Notes under the pieces: model-generated | Database searches by the model: none | What the model was told of the DNA's origin: nothing | Seen by the model: only the letters and a program-made list of their open reading frames with translations | Position numbers and translations under genes: made by a program | Part shown: positions 1-6,649 of the stretch, in pieces | Numbering within the stretch: the first letter of the stretch is position 1 | How the letters are laid out: each line of letters opens with the position of its first letter | Assembly: GCA_013695115.1 (NCBI GenBank) | Contig: JACDBD010000372.1 | Location: forward strand, 1-9,475 | Source of the DNA: Actinomycetota bacterium | GTDB taxonomy: Bacteria; Actinomycetota; Acidimicrobiia; IMCC26256; JACDBD01 | Length of the DNA stretch: 9,475 nucleotides | Reading direction: 5' to 3'

Positions 1-1514
1 TGCACGTCGAAGATCTGGCGGAACTCCGCCGTCCAAGTGTCGCGCTCGACCGTGCACATCACGTAGCCGCGTTCGGGATCGAAGTACCGCACGTGTGGAT
101 TCGCGGCGGTGAAATCGGTCGAGAAGGGCGACGAGCTGATGGCCGGGCCGACGAACTCGGTCCCGACCACCGGTGTGCTGGTGTCGAACGGGTCCGGCCG
201 CAGGTCGGAGACGAAGCTGGCGTGGTAATCACCGGTGAGGACGATCGGGCTCTTCGCCCCCGAGCCCGCGAGCGCGTCGAGCAGCCGGGTGCGGGCGGCG
301 GGGTAGCCGTCCCACGAGTCGAGGTAGTACTGGGGTGCACCGCCGGCCAGGTCGATGTTGAGCCCCGCCATCTGCACCCCCTGGGCGAGCACGCTCCAGC
401 GCCCGTCGGCGCCATCGAGCCCGTCGACGAGCCAGCGTTCCTGCTCCTCCCCGAGGATGGTCCGGTCGGGGCGCTCCCGTTCGGGGCAGGTCGGGCCGGC
501 GTCGGCGAGCGGGGCCGAGGTCTCCCGGCACGGCGGAACGTCCGCGTATTGCCGGGTGTCGAGCACGAAGAAGCGGGCGAGGTCTCCGAACGCGAAGTCC
601 TGGTACACGCGCACGTCGGCACTTCGCGGCGGCTTGATACGCACCGGCATGTGCTCGTACCAGGCCCGGTAGCCGGCGACGCGCCGTTCGTGGAACTGCT
701 CGGGCGGCTCGCCGCCCTGACTGACGTCGCCGGCGTAGTTGTTGTCGACCTCGTGGTCGTCCCACGTCGTGACCCACGGCGCGGTCAGGTGGGCGGCCTG
801 GAGGTCGGGGTCGGTCTTGTAGAGGGCGTAGCGGGCGCGGTAGTCGTCGAGCGTGACCGCCTCGATCGGGGGGTTGGCGCGGTCGGCGAAGCCGAAGATG
901 GGGTGCTCGTAGATGTAGTCGCCGAGGAACAGCACGAGGGCGGGTTCCTGGGCGACGAGATCGCGGTAGGCGGTGTAGTAGCCGGTCCCGTAGTCCTGGC
1001 ATGTCGCCAACGCGAGCCGCAGCTGTCTGGGTGACGCGTCGGGTTCGGGCAGCGTGCGCGTGCGGCCGACCGGGCTGATGTCGTCGCCGAGCCGGAACCG
1101 GTAGAAGTAGTCGGCGGCGGGCTCGAGTCCCTCGACATCGACGTGCAGCGAGTGCGCCAATCCCGGCTTGGCGGTGGCCGTGCCCTTGCGCACGACCTTC
1201 TTGAACCCTTCGTCGCCGGCGACGTCCCACCTCACCTCGACCGCCTGGTCGGGCATGCCGCCACCCTCGAGCGGGAGCGGGGCGAGGCGCGTCCAGAGGA
1301 TCACACTGTCGGGGCGAGGATCGCCCGATGCCACCCCGAGCGTGAACGCGGGGCCCGGTAGCGTCACGCCACCGGCCGGGCGAGGGAGGCGTCGCCGCGA
1401 ACCGACCGGCGCGCCGCCGAATGCCGTCGCGGCCAGTCCCGCGAGCCCGGCGGCGAGTACGGAACGGCGCGTCGGGTGCGCCGCGAACAGTCGGTCGATG
1501 GGCTCCTCGGTCAT
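1..1514 (-). CDS. phoD: PhoD-family alkaline phosphatase, Tat-exported (3' end missing)
   Basis: Predicted secreted phosphodiesterase/alkaline phosphatase that releases phosphate from organic phosphate esters outside the membrane. The first 504 codons are present; the gene runs off the left edge, and comparison with usual family length suggests only a short C-terminal piece is missing. The N-terminus has a twin-arginine signal (T15-R16-R17-S-V-L followed by an Ala/Gly/Leu-rich stretch to about residue 35). Residues about 48-150 fit the PhoD N-terminal beta domain (GVASGDPRPDSVILWTRL), and the metallophosphatase domain follows. Expected metal and active-site motifs are visible: C172 in ATCQDYGTGYY, G198-D199-Y200, W251-DDHEVDNNY, and G428-DYH431. 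The ATG is the first possible start after the upstream stop and sits directly behind the TAG of the CoA-transferase gene, with AAGGGAG 11 bases upstream. Family assignment is secure; co-transcription with the CoA-transferase is inferred. Confidence 0.93.
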   Translation of the reverse strand, partial: MTEEPIDRLFAAHPTRRSVLAAGLAGLAATAFGGAPVGSRRRLPRPAGGVTLPGPAFTLGVASGDPRPDSVILWTRLAPLPLEGGGMPDQAVEVRWDVAGDEGFKKVVRKGTATAKPGLAHSLHVDVEGLEPAADYFYRFRLGDDISPVGRTRTLPEPDASPRQLRLALATCQDYGTGYYTAYRDLVAQEPALVLFLGDYIYEHPIFGFADRANPPIEAVTLDDYRARYALYKTDPDLQAAHLTAPWVTTWDDHEVDNNYAGDVSQGGEPPEQFHERRVAGYRAWYEHMPVRIKPPRSADVRVYQDFAFGDLARFFVLDTRQYADVPPCRETSAPLADAGPTCPERERPDRTILGEEQERWLVDGLDGADGRWSVLAQGVQMAGLNIDLAGGAPQYYLDSWDGYPAARTRLLDALAGSGAKSPIVLTGDYHASFVSDLRPDPFDTSTPVVGTEFVGPAISSSPFSTDFTAANPHVRYFDPERGYVMCTVERDTWTAEFRQIFDV

Positions 1515-2765
1515 CTACGCGATCACTCCCTTCGCCCGCAGATCGGCGAGCTGATTGTCGGACAGGCCGAGCTCGGCCCGCAGCACCTCCTCGGTGTGCT
1601 CGCCCGTCCACGGGGGACGCGTCTCGGGGCCCTCGGCCAGCTTGGACATCTTCACCGGGTTGCCCGAGACGAGGACGGGCTGCTCGACGCCGTCAGGGCG
1701 CGGCACCTCGACGAGCATGTTGTGCGCGGCGACGTGGGGGTCGGTGACGACGTCTTCGGCTCCGTTCGACGGCCCGGCGGCGATGCCGGCCGTGGCCAAG
1801 GTCGCGCACGCCTCGCGCTTCGTGAGCGTGGAGGCCCACTCCTCGATCGCGGGACGGAACACGTCCTCGATGTGGTCGCGCCACTTCGCCCGCTCGGCGA
1901 AGCGGGGGTCGTCGACCCACTCGGGGTGGCCGATGATCTTGGCCAGCCGCTCGAACTGGTGCTCGCGGCTGACCTGGATGACGAACCAGCCATCGGACGC
2001 CTTGAACCCGTCGAAGATCGTGGGACTCGTGCCCCCGCGCTCCAAGCCGAGCGACCAGAAGTTCGGGACGATGTCGGCCATGACGACCATGGAGTCGAGC
2101 ATCGCCACGTCGACGTACTGGCCCTCGCCGGTCCGGTCGCGATGGCGCAGGGCCGCGAGCACGCCGATCACCCCGAAGATCGCCGCCGACGTATCACCCA
2201 GCGCGCCGGCCGAGCCCACCGCCGGCGGATGATCGGGCTCGCGCTGGTACTCGTAGAGGCCCGACATCGCCTCGGCGATCGACGCGTAGGCGGGCCAGCC
2301 GCGGTACGGCGATTCGCCGCTCCCGAAGCCCGAGATCGACAGGTACACGACGCTCGGGTGCACGCGGGCGACGTCGTCGTAGCCGAGGCCGAGCCGCTCC
2401 ATCGTGCCCGACTTGAAGTTCTCGGCGACCACGTCGAAGTGGGGGACGAGCTCGAGGAACAGCTCGCGGCCGCGCGGGGTCTTGAGGTCGATGCCGACGC
2501 TGCGCTTGTTGAGGTTGTTGCGCAGATAGGTGGCGCCGACCTTCCGGCCCTCGGGGTCGGTGATCGCCGGCAGCGACGTCCGTCCCGACTCACCGGTGGT
2601 CGGGTGCTCGATCTTCACCACCTCGGCCCCGAAGCGGGTCAGCAGCTGGGTCCCGAACGGCAGCGCCTGCATCTGCTCGGCGGCGAGGATGCGCACGTCG
2701 TCGAGCGGCTTGCCGAACCGCGCCGCGTCGGCGTTGCCGACGTCCCCCAGTCTCACGGCGGCCAT
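1515..2765 (-). CDS. Family III (CaiB/BaiF) CoA-transferase
   Basis: Predicted transferase that moves CoA between acyl-CoA and a free carboxylic acid through an aspartyl-CoA intermediate. The protein is 416 residues, normal for the family. Visible signatures are KPLDDVRI and the GTQLLTRFGAEVVKIEHP block near the N-terminus, LRNNLNKRSVGIDLKTPRG, FDVVAENFKSGTMERLGLGYDD, and G190-D191-T followed by IFGVIGVLAALRHRDRTGEGQ. D191 is the likely catalytic aspartate. It lacks the GHD-N-Y motif of alpha-methylacyl-CoA racemases that the second family member in this window has, so a transferase role is more likely than a racemase role. Substrate unknown. ATG at 2765 gives the longest sensible start, but no Shine-Dalgarno is visible. 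GTG at 2756, three codons later, lies 7 bases after a TACGAT box and could be a leaderless start. The gene is divergent from the HMG-CoA-synthase-like gene and adjoins phoD. Confidence 0.92.
   Translation of the reverse strand: MAAVRLGDVGNADAARFGKPLDDVRILAAEQMQALPFGTQLLTRFGAEVVKIEHPTTGESGRTSLPAITDPEGRKVGATYLRNNLNKRSVGIDLKTPRGRELFLELVPHFDVVAENFKSGTMERLGLGYDDVARVHPSVVYLSISGFGSGESPYRGWPAYASIAEAMSGLYEYQREPDHPPAVGSAGALGDTSAAIFGVIGVLAALRHRDRTGEGQYVDVAMLDSMVVMADIVPNFWSLGLERGGTSPTIFDGFKASDGWFVIQVSREHQFERLAKIIGHPEWVDDPRFAERAKWRDHIEDVFRPAIEEWASTLTKREACATLATAGIAAGPSNGAEDVVTDPHVAAHNMLVEVPRPDGVEQPVLVSGNPVKMSKLAEGPETRPPWTGEHTEEVLRAELGLSDNQLADLRAKGVIA
1526..1532 (-). promoter_or_regulatory. Ribosome binding site for phoD
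   Basis: AAGGGAG read on the minus strand lies 11 bases before the phoD ATG, inside the last codons of the CoA-transferase gene. Together with the zero-base TAG/ATG junction it supports reinitiation or coupled translation of phoD. The spacing is on the long side. Confidence 0.5.
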
Positions 2766-2769
2766 CGTA
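2764..2769 (-). promoter_or_regulatory. Candidate -10 box (TACGAT) of the CoA-transferase gene
   Basis: TACGAT on the minus strand fits the actinobacterial TAnnnT -10 consensus and overlaps the annotated ATG. Seven bases after it comes an in-frame GTG (2756), which would be the first base of a leaderless mRNA. No clear -35 element is seen. The match is short and could be chance. Confidence 0.3.
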
Positions 2770-2792
2770 GGACCGGCAACGAGAACGCGTTC

Positions 2793-2798
2793 TACACT
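2793..2798 (+). promoter_or_regulatory. Candidate leaderless -10 promoter (TACACT)
   Basis: TACACT fits the TAnnnT consensus and is followed after 6 bases by the GTG start codon at 2805, the spacing expected when transcription begins at the start codon itself. No Shine-Dalgarno precedes the GTG and no convincing -35 box is visible. Leaderless transcripts are common in actinobacteria, so this is a plausible promoter for the HMG-CoA-synthase-like and thiolase genes. Confidence 0.5.
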
Positions 2799-2804
2799 GC
2801 GCCC

Positions 2805-4211
2805 GTGCGGGGGATCATCTCGGCGGGCGGCTACGTCCCCTATCGGCGCTTGGACCGGTCGCAGGTGGCGGCCACATTCGGCAGTGGCGGGGGCCGCGGC
2901 ACCCGCGCGGTCGCGTCGTACGACGAGGACACCACCACCATGGGCGTGGAAGCGGCCCGCCTCGCCCTGCGGGGCGCGGCCGGTGCCCGGCCCGAGGCAC
3001 TGTGGTTCGCCACCGCCAACCCGGCCTACCTCGAGAAGACCAACGCCACCGCCATCCACGCCGCCCTCCGTCTCGGCCAGTCCGTTCCCGCCCTCGACGC
3101 CGGTGGCGCGGTCCGCTCCGGCCCGGGGACGCTGCGGGCGGCGCTCGACCACACCGGGGTCGTGCTCGTCGTCGCGTCCGACCTGCGCATCGGGCTGCCC
3201 ACCAGCGCCGACGAATCCGGCGGCGGGGACGGCGCCGCCGCCTTCGTCATCGGCGACGAGAGCCACGGCCCGATGATCGCCGAGTACCTCGGCTCCGCCA
3301 GCGCGACCGAGGAGTTCGTCGACCGCTGGCGCCTGCCCGGCGAGCCCGTGGCCAAGCAGTGGGAGGAGCGTTTCGGCGAGACCAAGTACGTCCCGCTGGG
3401 GGAGCAGGCGTGGAATGACGCGCTCAAGACGGCCGAGCTCACGACGGAGGCGGTCGACCACCTGGTGGTGACGGGCGTCCACCCGCGGGCGGCGCGCTCG
3501 CTGTCGGGCCGGCTCGGCGTCGACAAGGAGAAGGTCGTCGACGACCTCGCCGGCACGGTCGGCAACACCGGCACCGCTCACCCGGCGCTGCTGTTGATCT
3601 CGGCGCTGGAGAGCGCGAGCCCGGGCGACGTGATCGCCGTCGTCGCGCTGGCCGACGGAGTCGACGTGCTGCTGCTGCGAGCAACCGACGCCGTGACCTC
3701 TTACGAGCCGGCGCGCGCTGTCGCCGACCAGGTGGCCAACGGTGGCGAGTTGCCGTACGGCAAGTTCCTCGCCTGGCGCCAGATGGTCACGATTGATCCG
3801 CCCCGCCGCCCCGAGCCCGAGCGCATCTCGGCTGCGGTCGCCGGCCGCACCGACGACTGGAAGTACGCGTTCGTCGGCTCCCGCGACCGCGCGAGCGGCG
3901 CGCTCCACCTTCCGCCGGCGCGGGTGTCGCGGGAGGGTGGAGCCCAGGACGACATGGAGCCGGCGCCGATGAGCGACGTCGCCGGCACGATCGCTACGTT
4001 CACCGTCGACCGGATCGCGTACTCCCCGAGCCCGCCGATCGTGTTCGCGATCGTCGACTTCGACGACGGCGGCCGCCTGCCGGTCGAGCTCACCGACGTC
4101 GACGCCGACGGCGTCAAGATGGGTGACCGGGTCGAGCTCACGTTCCGCAAGCTCTTCACCGCCGACGGGATCCACAACTACTTCTGGAAGGCCCGCCCGA
4201 TCCGGGCGTAG
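2805..4211 (+). CDS. HMG-CoA synthase/KAS III-like protein fused to a C-terminal DUF35 OB-fold, cysteine-free
   Basis: A 468-residue two-part protein. Residues 1 to about 330 have the thiolase-fold pattern of HMG-CoA synthases and KAS III: GIISAGGYVPYRRL at the start, E41-D42 in YDEDTTTMGVEAA, the nucleophile loop ALDAGGAVRSG, H226 in VTGVHPRAA and N254 in VGNTGTAHPALLL. The nucleophilic Cys is replaced by V103. Residues about 355-380 match the DUF35 zinc-ribbon position, but its four Cys sites read D361, S364, S375 and G378. Residues about 390-465 are the acyl-CoA-associated OB-fold (GTIATFTVDRIAYSPSPP ... ELTDVD ... VKMGDRVELTFRKL). The protein has no cysteine at all. The GTG start is chosen because it begins the GIISAGGY motif and follows a TACACT box by 6 bases; the frame stays open upstream only as antisense of the CoA-transferase. 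A thiolase gene follows 91 bases downstream. Ordinary condensing activity looks unlikely; a binding or scaffold role is inferred. Confidence 0.88.
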   Translation: MRGIISAGGYVPYRRLDRSQVAATFGSGGGRGTRAVASYDEDTTTMGVEAARLALRGAAGARPEALWFATANPAYLEKTNATAIHAALRLGQSVPALDAGGAVRSGPGTLRAALDHTGVVLVVASDLRIGLPTSADESGGGDGAAAFVIGDESHGPMIAEYLGSASATEEFVDRWRLPGEPVAKQWEERFGETKYVPLGEQAWNDALKTAELTTEAVDHLVVTGVHPRAARSLSGRLGVDKEKVVDDLAGTVGNTGTAHPALLLISALESASPGDVIAVVALADGVDVLLLRATDAVTSYEPARAVADQVANGGELPYGKFLAWRQMVTIDPPRRPEPERISAAVAGRTDDWKYAFVGSRDRASGALHLPPARVSREGGAQDDMEPAPMSDVAGTIATFTVDRIAYSPSPPIVFAIVDFDDGGRLPVELTDVDADGVKMGDRVELTFRKLFTADGIHNYFWKARPIRA

Positions 4212-4227
4212 GCCGAGGCGAGCGACC

Positions 4228-4250
4228 GCGGCGCAGGTATCCTGCGCCGC
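4228..4250. repeat. Perfect 10-bp inverted repeat with 3-base loop
   Basis: Arms GCGGCGCAGG and CCTGCGCCGC are exact reverse complements separated by TAT. It lies 16 bases after the stop of the HMG-CoA-synthase-like gene and 52 bases before the thiolase ATG. There is no T-tract, so it is not a standard intrinsic terminator. It overlaps a possible -10 box. It could be a regulator-binding operator or an RNA hairpin between the two genes. Confidence 0.75.
4238..4243 (+). promoter_or_regulatory. Candidate -10 box (TATCCT) for the thiolase gene
   Basis: TATCCT fits TAnnnT and would place transcription start near A4251, giving a leader of about 52 bases that includes the ribosome binding site. It sits at the centre of the 23-base palindrome. 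No -35 element is evident. The thiolase may therefore have its own promoter as well as read-through from upstream. Confidence 0.35.
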
Positions 4251-4284
4251 AGTGAGCCGGGCCCGAGCGGCCCCCTGAGCGGGA

Positions 4285-4291
4285 AAGAAGG
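4285..4291 (+). promoter_or_regulatory. Ribosome binding site of the thiolase gene
   Basis: AAGAAGG, 11 bases before the ATG at 4303. The spacing is slightly long, but it is the only purine-rich Shine-Dalgarno-like stretch in the leader and supports this start. Confidence 0.5.
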
Positions 4292-4302
4292 TTCTCCACG
4301 AC

Positions 4303-5496
4303 ATGGGCTCGCACGGCATCAAGGACCAGGTGGCCATCGTCGGGGCGGGCTGCACCCGCTTCGGCGAGCACTGGGACAAGGGCCCCGACGACCTGCTGAT
4401 CGAGTCGTCGAACGAGGCGTTGGCGTCGGCGGGCGTCGGGAAGCACGACATCGACGCCTTCTGGCTCGGGACCGCGATGTCGGGCATGTCGGGGATGACC
4501 GTCGCCCGCCCGCTCCAGCTCGAGAACAAGCCCGTCACCCGGGTCGAGAACTTCTGCGCCACCGGCTCCGAGGCCCTGCGGGGCGCGGCCTACGCGGTCG
4601 CGAGCGGTGCCTACGACATCGCGATGGCCATCGGCGTCGAGAAGGTGAAGGACAGTGGCTACCAGGGCCTGGTCGGCGCGTCGAAGACCCCGACCGACGG
4701 CACCGGGCGCACGCTCACCGCGGCGGCGATGTTCGCCATGTGCGCGCCGGCCTATGGCAAGAAGTACGGCGTCGACGACGCCCAGATGCGCGATGTGCTC
4801 GCCCATATCTCGTGGAAGAACCACTACAACGGCGCCCGCAACCCTCGGGCCCAGTTCCGCAAGGAGGTCACGACCGAGGCGATCTGCGCGTCACCGATCA
4901 TGGCCGGCGACCTGCGGGTGTTCGACTGCTCGGGCGTCGCCGACGGCAGCGCCGCGGTGATCGTCGTGCGGGCCGAGGACGCGTCGAAGTACACCGACAA
5001 ACCCGTGTACGTGAAGGGACTGTCGTTCGTGGCCGGCAACGCCAGCGGCAACGCCGACCCCGACTACGACTACACCGCGTTCCCGGAGATCGAGGCGGCC
5101 GGGCGTGACGCCTATGCCCAGGCGGGCGTGACCGATCCACGGCGCGAGCTGGCGATGGCCGAAGTGCACGACTGCTTCACCCCCGCCGAGCTCTTGATCA
5201 TGGAGGATCTCGGCTTCGCCGAGCGGGGCGGGGCGTGGAAGGAGGTGCTGGCCGGCACCTACGACCTGCGCGGCGACCTCCCCATCAACCCCGACGGCGG
5301 GCTCAAGAGCTTCGGCCACCCGGTGGGCGCGTCGGGCCTGCGGATGCTGTTCGAGGCCTGGCTCCAGCTGCGCAAGGAGGCGCCGCCCGAGCGCCAGATC
5401 GACACCGACCGCACCCTCGCCCTCACCCACAACCTGGGCGGCTACCCCGGCGAGATGGTCTCGTTCGTCGGGATCGTCGGCAGCGAGAAGGACTAA
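4303..5496 (+). CDS. Thiolase-family protein (SCP-x/lipid-transfer-type acetyl-CoA acetyltransferase)
   Basis: A 397-residue thiolase-fold enzyme, the usual length. It starts with VAIVGAGCTRFGE, typical of the SCP-x/Ltp group. Nucleophile C85 lies in VENFCATGSEALRGA; H289 is in EVHDCFTPAELLIMEDLGF, and H339 in GGLKSFGHPVGASG. The C-terminus has THNLGGYPGEMVSF in place of the CxG loop of classical biosynthetic thiolases, which is normal for this subgroup. Likely roles are thiolytic cleavage of a 3-oxoacyl-CoA, acetoacetyl-CoA formation, or retro-aldol cleavage as in Ltp-type aldolases; the sequence does not decide. Members of this group often work with a DUF35 protein, and here a DUF35 domain is present in the preceding gene, so a physical partnership is likely by inference. 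It ends 8 bases from the convergent acyl-CoA dehydrogenase gene. Confidence 0.93.
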   Translation: MGSHGIKDQVAIVGAGCTRFGEHWDKGPDDLLIESSNEALASAGVGKHDIDAFWLGTAMSGMSGMTVARPLQLENKPVTRVENFCATGSEALRGAAYAVASGAYDIAMAIGVEKVKDSGYQGLVGASKTPTDGTGRTLTAAAMFAMCAPAYGKKYGVDDAQMRDVLAHISWKNHYNGARNPRAQFRKEVTTEAICASPIMAGDLRVFDCSGVADGSAAVIVVRAEDASKYTDKPVYVKGLSFVAGNASGNADPDYDYTAFPEIEAAGRDAYAQAGVTDPRRELAMAEVHDCFTPAELLIMEDLGFAERGGAWKEVLAGTYDLRGDLPINPDGGLKSFGHPVGASGLRMLFEAWLQLRKEAPPERQIDTDRTLALTHNLGGYPGEMVSFVGIVGSEKD

Positions 5497-5508
5497 CCAG
5501 CCGGTTAG
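5493..5508. repeat. Short inverted repeat holding both convergent stop codons
   Basis: CTAACC and GGTTAG are exact reverse complements separated by AGCC. The repeat contains the TAA stop of the thiolase on the plus strand and the TAA stop of the acyl-CoA dehydrogenase on the minus strand. A 6-bp stem without T-tract is weak as a terminator, so its role, if any, is uncertain. Confidence 0.5.
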
Positions 5509-6632
5509 GCGCGGTCGAGCACGGTGGCGGCGACCCGCTCTTCCAGATAGCGCGGGTCCCACCACGACAGCTGGAGCTGCTTGGCCCGCCGGAAGTACAG
5601 CTGGATGTCGAAGTCGACGGTGAAGCCGACGCCGCCGAAGACCTGCTGGGCCATGGCGGTGACGTCGCGGTACGTCTGGCACGCGAACAGCTTCGCCATC
5701 GGCGCCAGCCGGTCGATCGGACGTCCGACGGTGCGCGCCCAACCCGCCTCATAGACCAGCGTGCGGCCACCGTCGACGGTGGTGGCGGCGTCGGCGAGGT
5801 AGTGGGCGATGGCCTGGAACGCGCCCAGCGGCTTGTCGAACTGGTGACGCTGCTTGGCGTACTCGACCGTGATGTCGAGGGCCTGGGTCGCCCCGCCGAT
5901 CGCTTGCGCAGCCAGCAGGATGACGCCGTCGAGCATGGTGGCGTCCCACGCGTCCCACCCCGGGGGTTCGCCGAACCGGTCGGCGCCAGCCACGGGCGCG
6001 TCGCGGAACTCGACCCGGTACTGCGTGTCGGAGGCAATGGTGTGTTGCTGAGTGAGCTCGACGCCGTCAACCTTCGGATCGACGAGGAACAAACCGATGT
6101 CGGTGTCGGCGTCGCCGGTGCGGGCGAGCACCAGCAGCCGGTCGGCCGCGGCCGCGAACGCCACGTGGCGCTTGGTGCCGTTGAGTCGGTACCCGTCGCC
6201 GTCGGCCTCCGCCCGGAGCTGTACTCCGGCGGGCCCGAACCCGTGCTCGGGCTCGAGCCAGGCCGGTGACACGATCACCTCACCGGCGGCGACGCGCGGG
6301 AGCCATTCGCGCTGCTGCTCGGCGGTCCCGGCACGCGCGAGCACCCCGCCGCTGATCACCGTGCTCACAAAATGCGGAACCGGGGCGACCGACCGACCGA
6401 GCTCCTCGTAGACGATCACTGCGTCGAGCATCGACATGCCGGCGCCGCCGTGCTCGTCGGGGAGGAGGAGGCCGCAGAGGTCGAGCCCGGCGAGCTGAGC
6501 CCAGAGCTTCTCCGGGTACCCGACCGGGTCGTCTTCGAGCTCACGCACGACGGTCAACGGCGCGTGCTGCTCGCACACGCCCCGTACCGTTTCCCGGAGC
6601 ATCTCCTGTTCCGGGGTGAGATCCAGGTCCAA
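5505..6632 (-). CDS. Acyl-CoA dehydrogenase (FadE-type)
   Basis: Flavoprotein predicted to oxidise an acyl-CoA to the 2,3-enoyl-CoA and pass electrons to electron-transfer flavoprotein. 375 residues, near normal. The all-alpha N-terminal domain begins MDLDLTPEQEMLRETVRGVCEQ; the middle beta domain contains GYRLNGTKRHVAFAAAADRLLVLAR in pieces around 148-171; the C-terminal domain has YAKQRHQFDKPLG (258-270), YEAGWA (294-299) and FGGVGFTVDFDIQLYFRRA (332-350). By eye the position of the MCAD-type catalytic Glu is W357, and the isovaleryl-CoA-dehydrogenase-type position in the helix near 235 has Asp-Gly. It may therefore be the non-catalytic half of a heteromeric dehydrogenase. The TTG start is supported by GAGGGG 7 bases upstream, a TAG in frame just before it, and the standard family N-terminus. 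Seventeen bases separate it from the MaoC gene. Confidence 0.92.
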   Translation of the reverse strand: MDLDLTPEQEMLRETVRGVCEQHAPLTVVRELEDDPVGYPEKLWAQLAGLDLCGLLLPDEHGGAGMSMLDAVIVYEELGRSVAPVPHFVSTVISGGVLARAGTAEQQREWLPRVAAGEVIVSPAWLEPEHGFGPAGVQLRAEADGDGYRLNGTKRHVAFAAAADRLLVLARTGDADTDIGLFLVDPKVDGVELTQQHTIASDTQYRVEFRDAPVAGADRFGEPPGWDAWDATMLDGVILLAAQAIGGATQALDITVEYAKQRHQFDKPLGAFQAIAHYLADAATTVDGGRTLVYEAGWARTVGRPIDRLAPMAKLFACQTYRDVTAMAQQVFGGVGFTVDFDIQLYFRRAKQLQLSWWDPRYLEERVAATVLDRA

Positions 6633-6639
6633 GTCGTTG

Positions 6640-6645
6640 CCCCTC
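6640..6645 (-). promoter_or_regulatory. Ribosome binding site deciding the TTG start of the acyl-CoA dehydrogenase
   Basis: GAGGGG on the minus strand, 7 bases before TTG 6632. With an in-frame TAG just upstream and no nearby ATG or GTG, it makes TTG the best start. Confidence 0.65.
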
Positions 6646-6649
6646 TACC

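Noticed and set aside
93..1034. Plus-strand open frame opposite phoD
   Set aside because: Translation is Val/Gly/Arg/Glu-rich shadow sequence; the minus strand carries all PhoD motifs.
1476..2804. Open plus-strand frame extending the HMG-CoA-synthase-like protein by more than 440 residues upstream
   Set aside because: It is antisense to the well-supported CoA-transferase, is rich in Arg/Gly/Asp/His without any family motif, and the recognisable N-terminus GIISAGGY begins at GTG 2805.
3969..4211. Separate small DUF35 gene starting at the Met in PAPMSD
   Set aside because: The frame is continuous with the synthase-like domain, there is no ribosome binding site, and the ribbon remnant lies upstream of that Met, so a fusion is the better reading.
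4228..4250. Intrinsic terminator after the HMG-CoA-synthase-like gene
   Set aside because: The stem is strong, but no run of T follows on either strand, so a Rho-independent terminator is not supported.
2766..4562. Long minus-strand open frame opposite the HMG-CoA-synthase-like and thiolase genes
   Set aside because: It is a GC-driven shadow in frame with the CoA-transferase; its translation has no motif and the family N-terminus starts near 2765.
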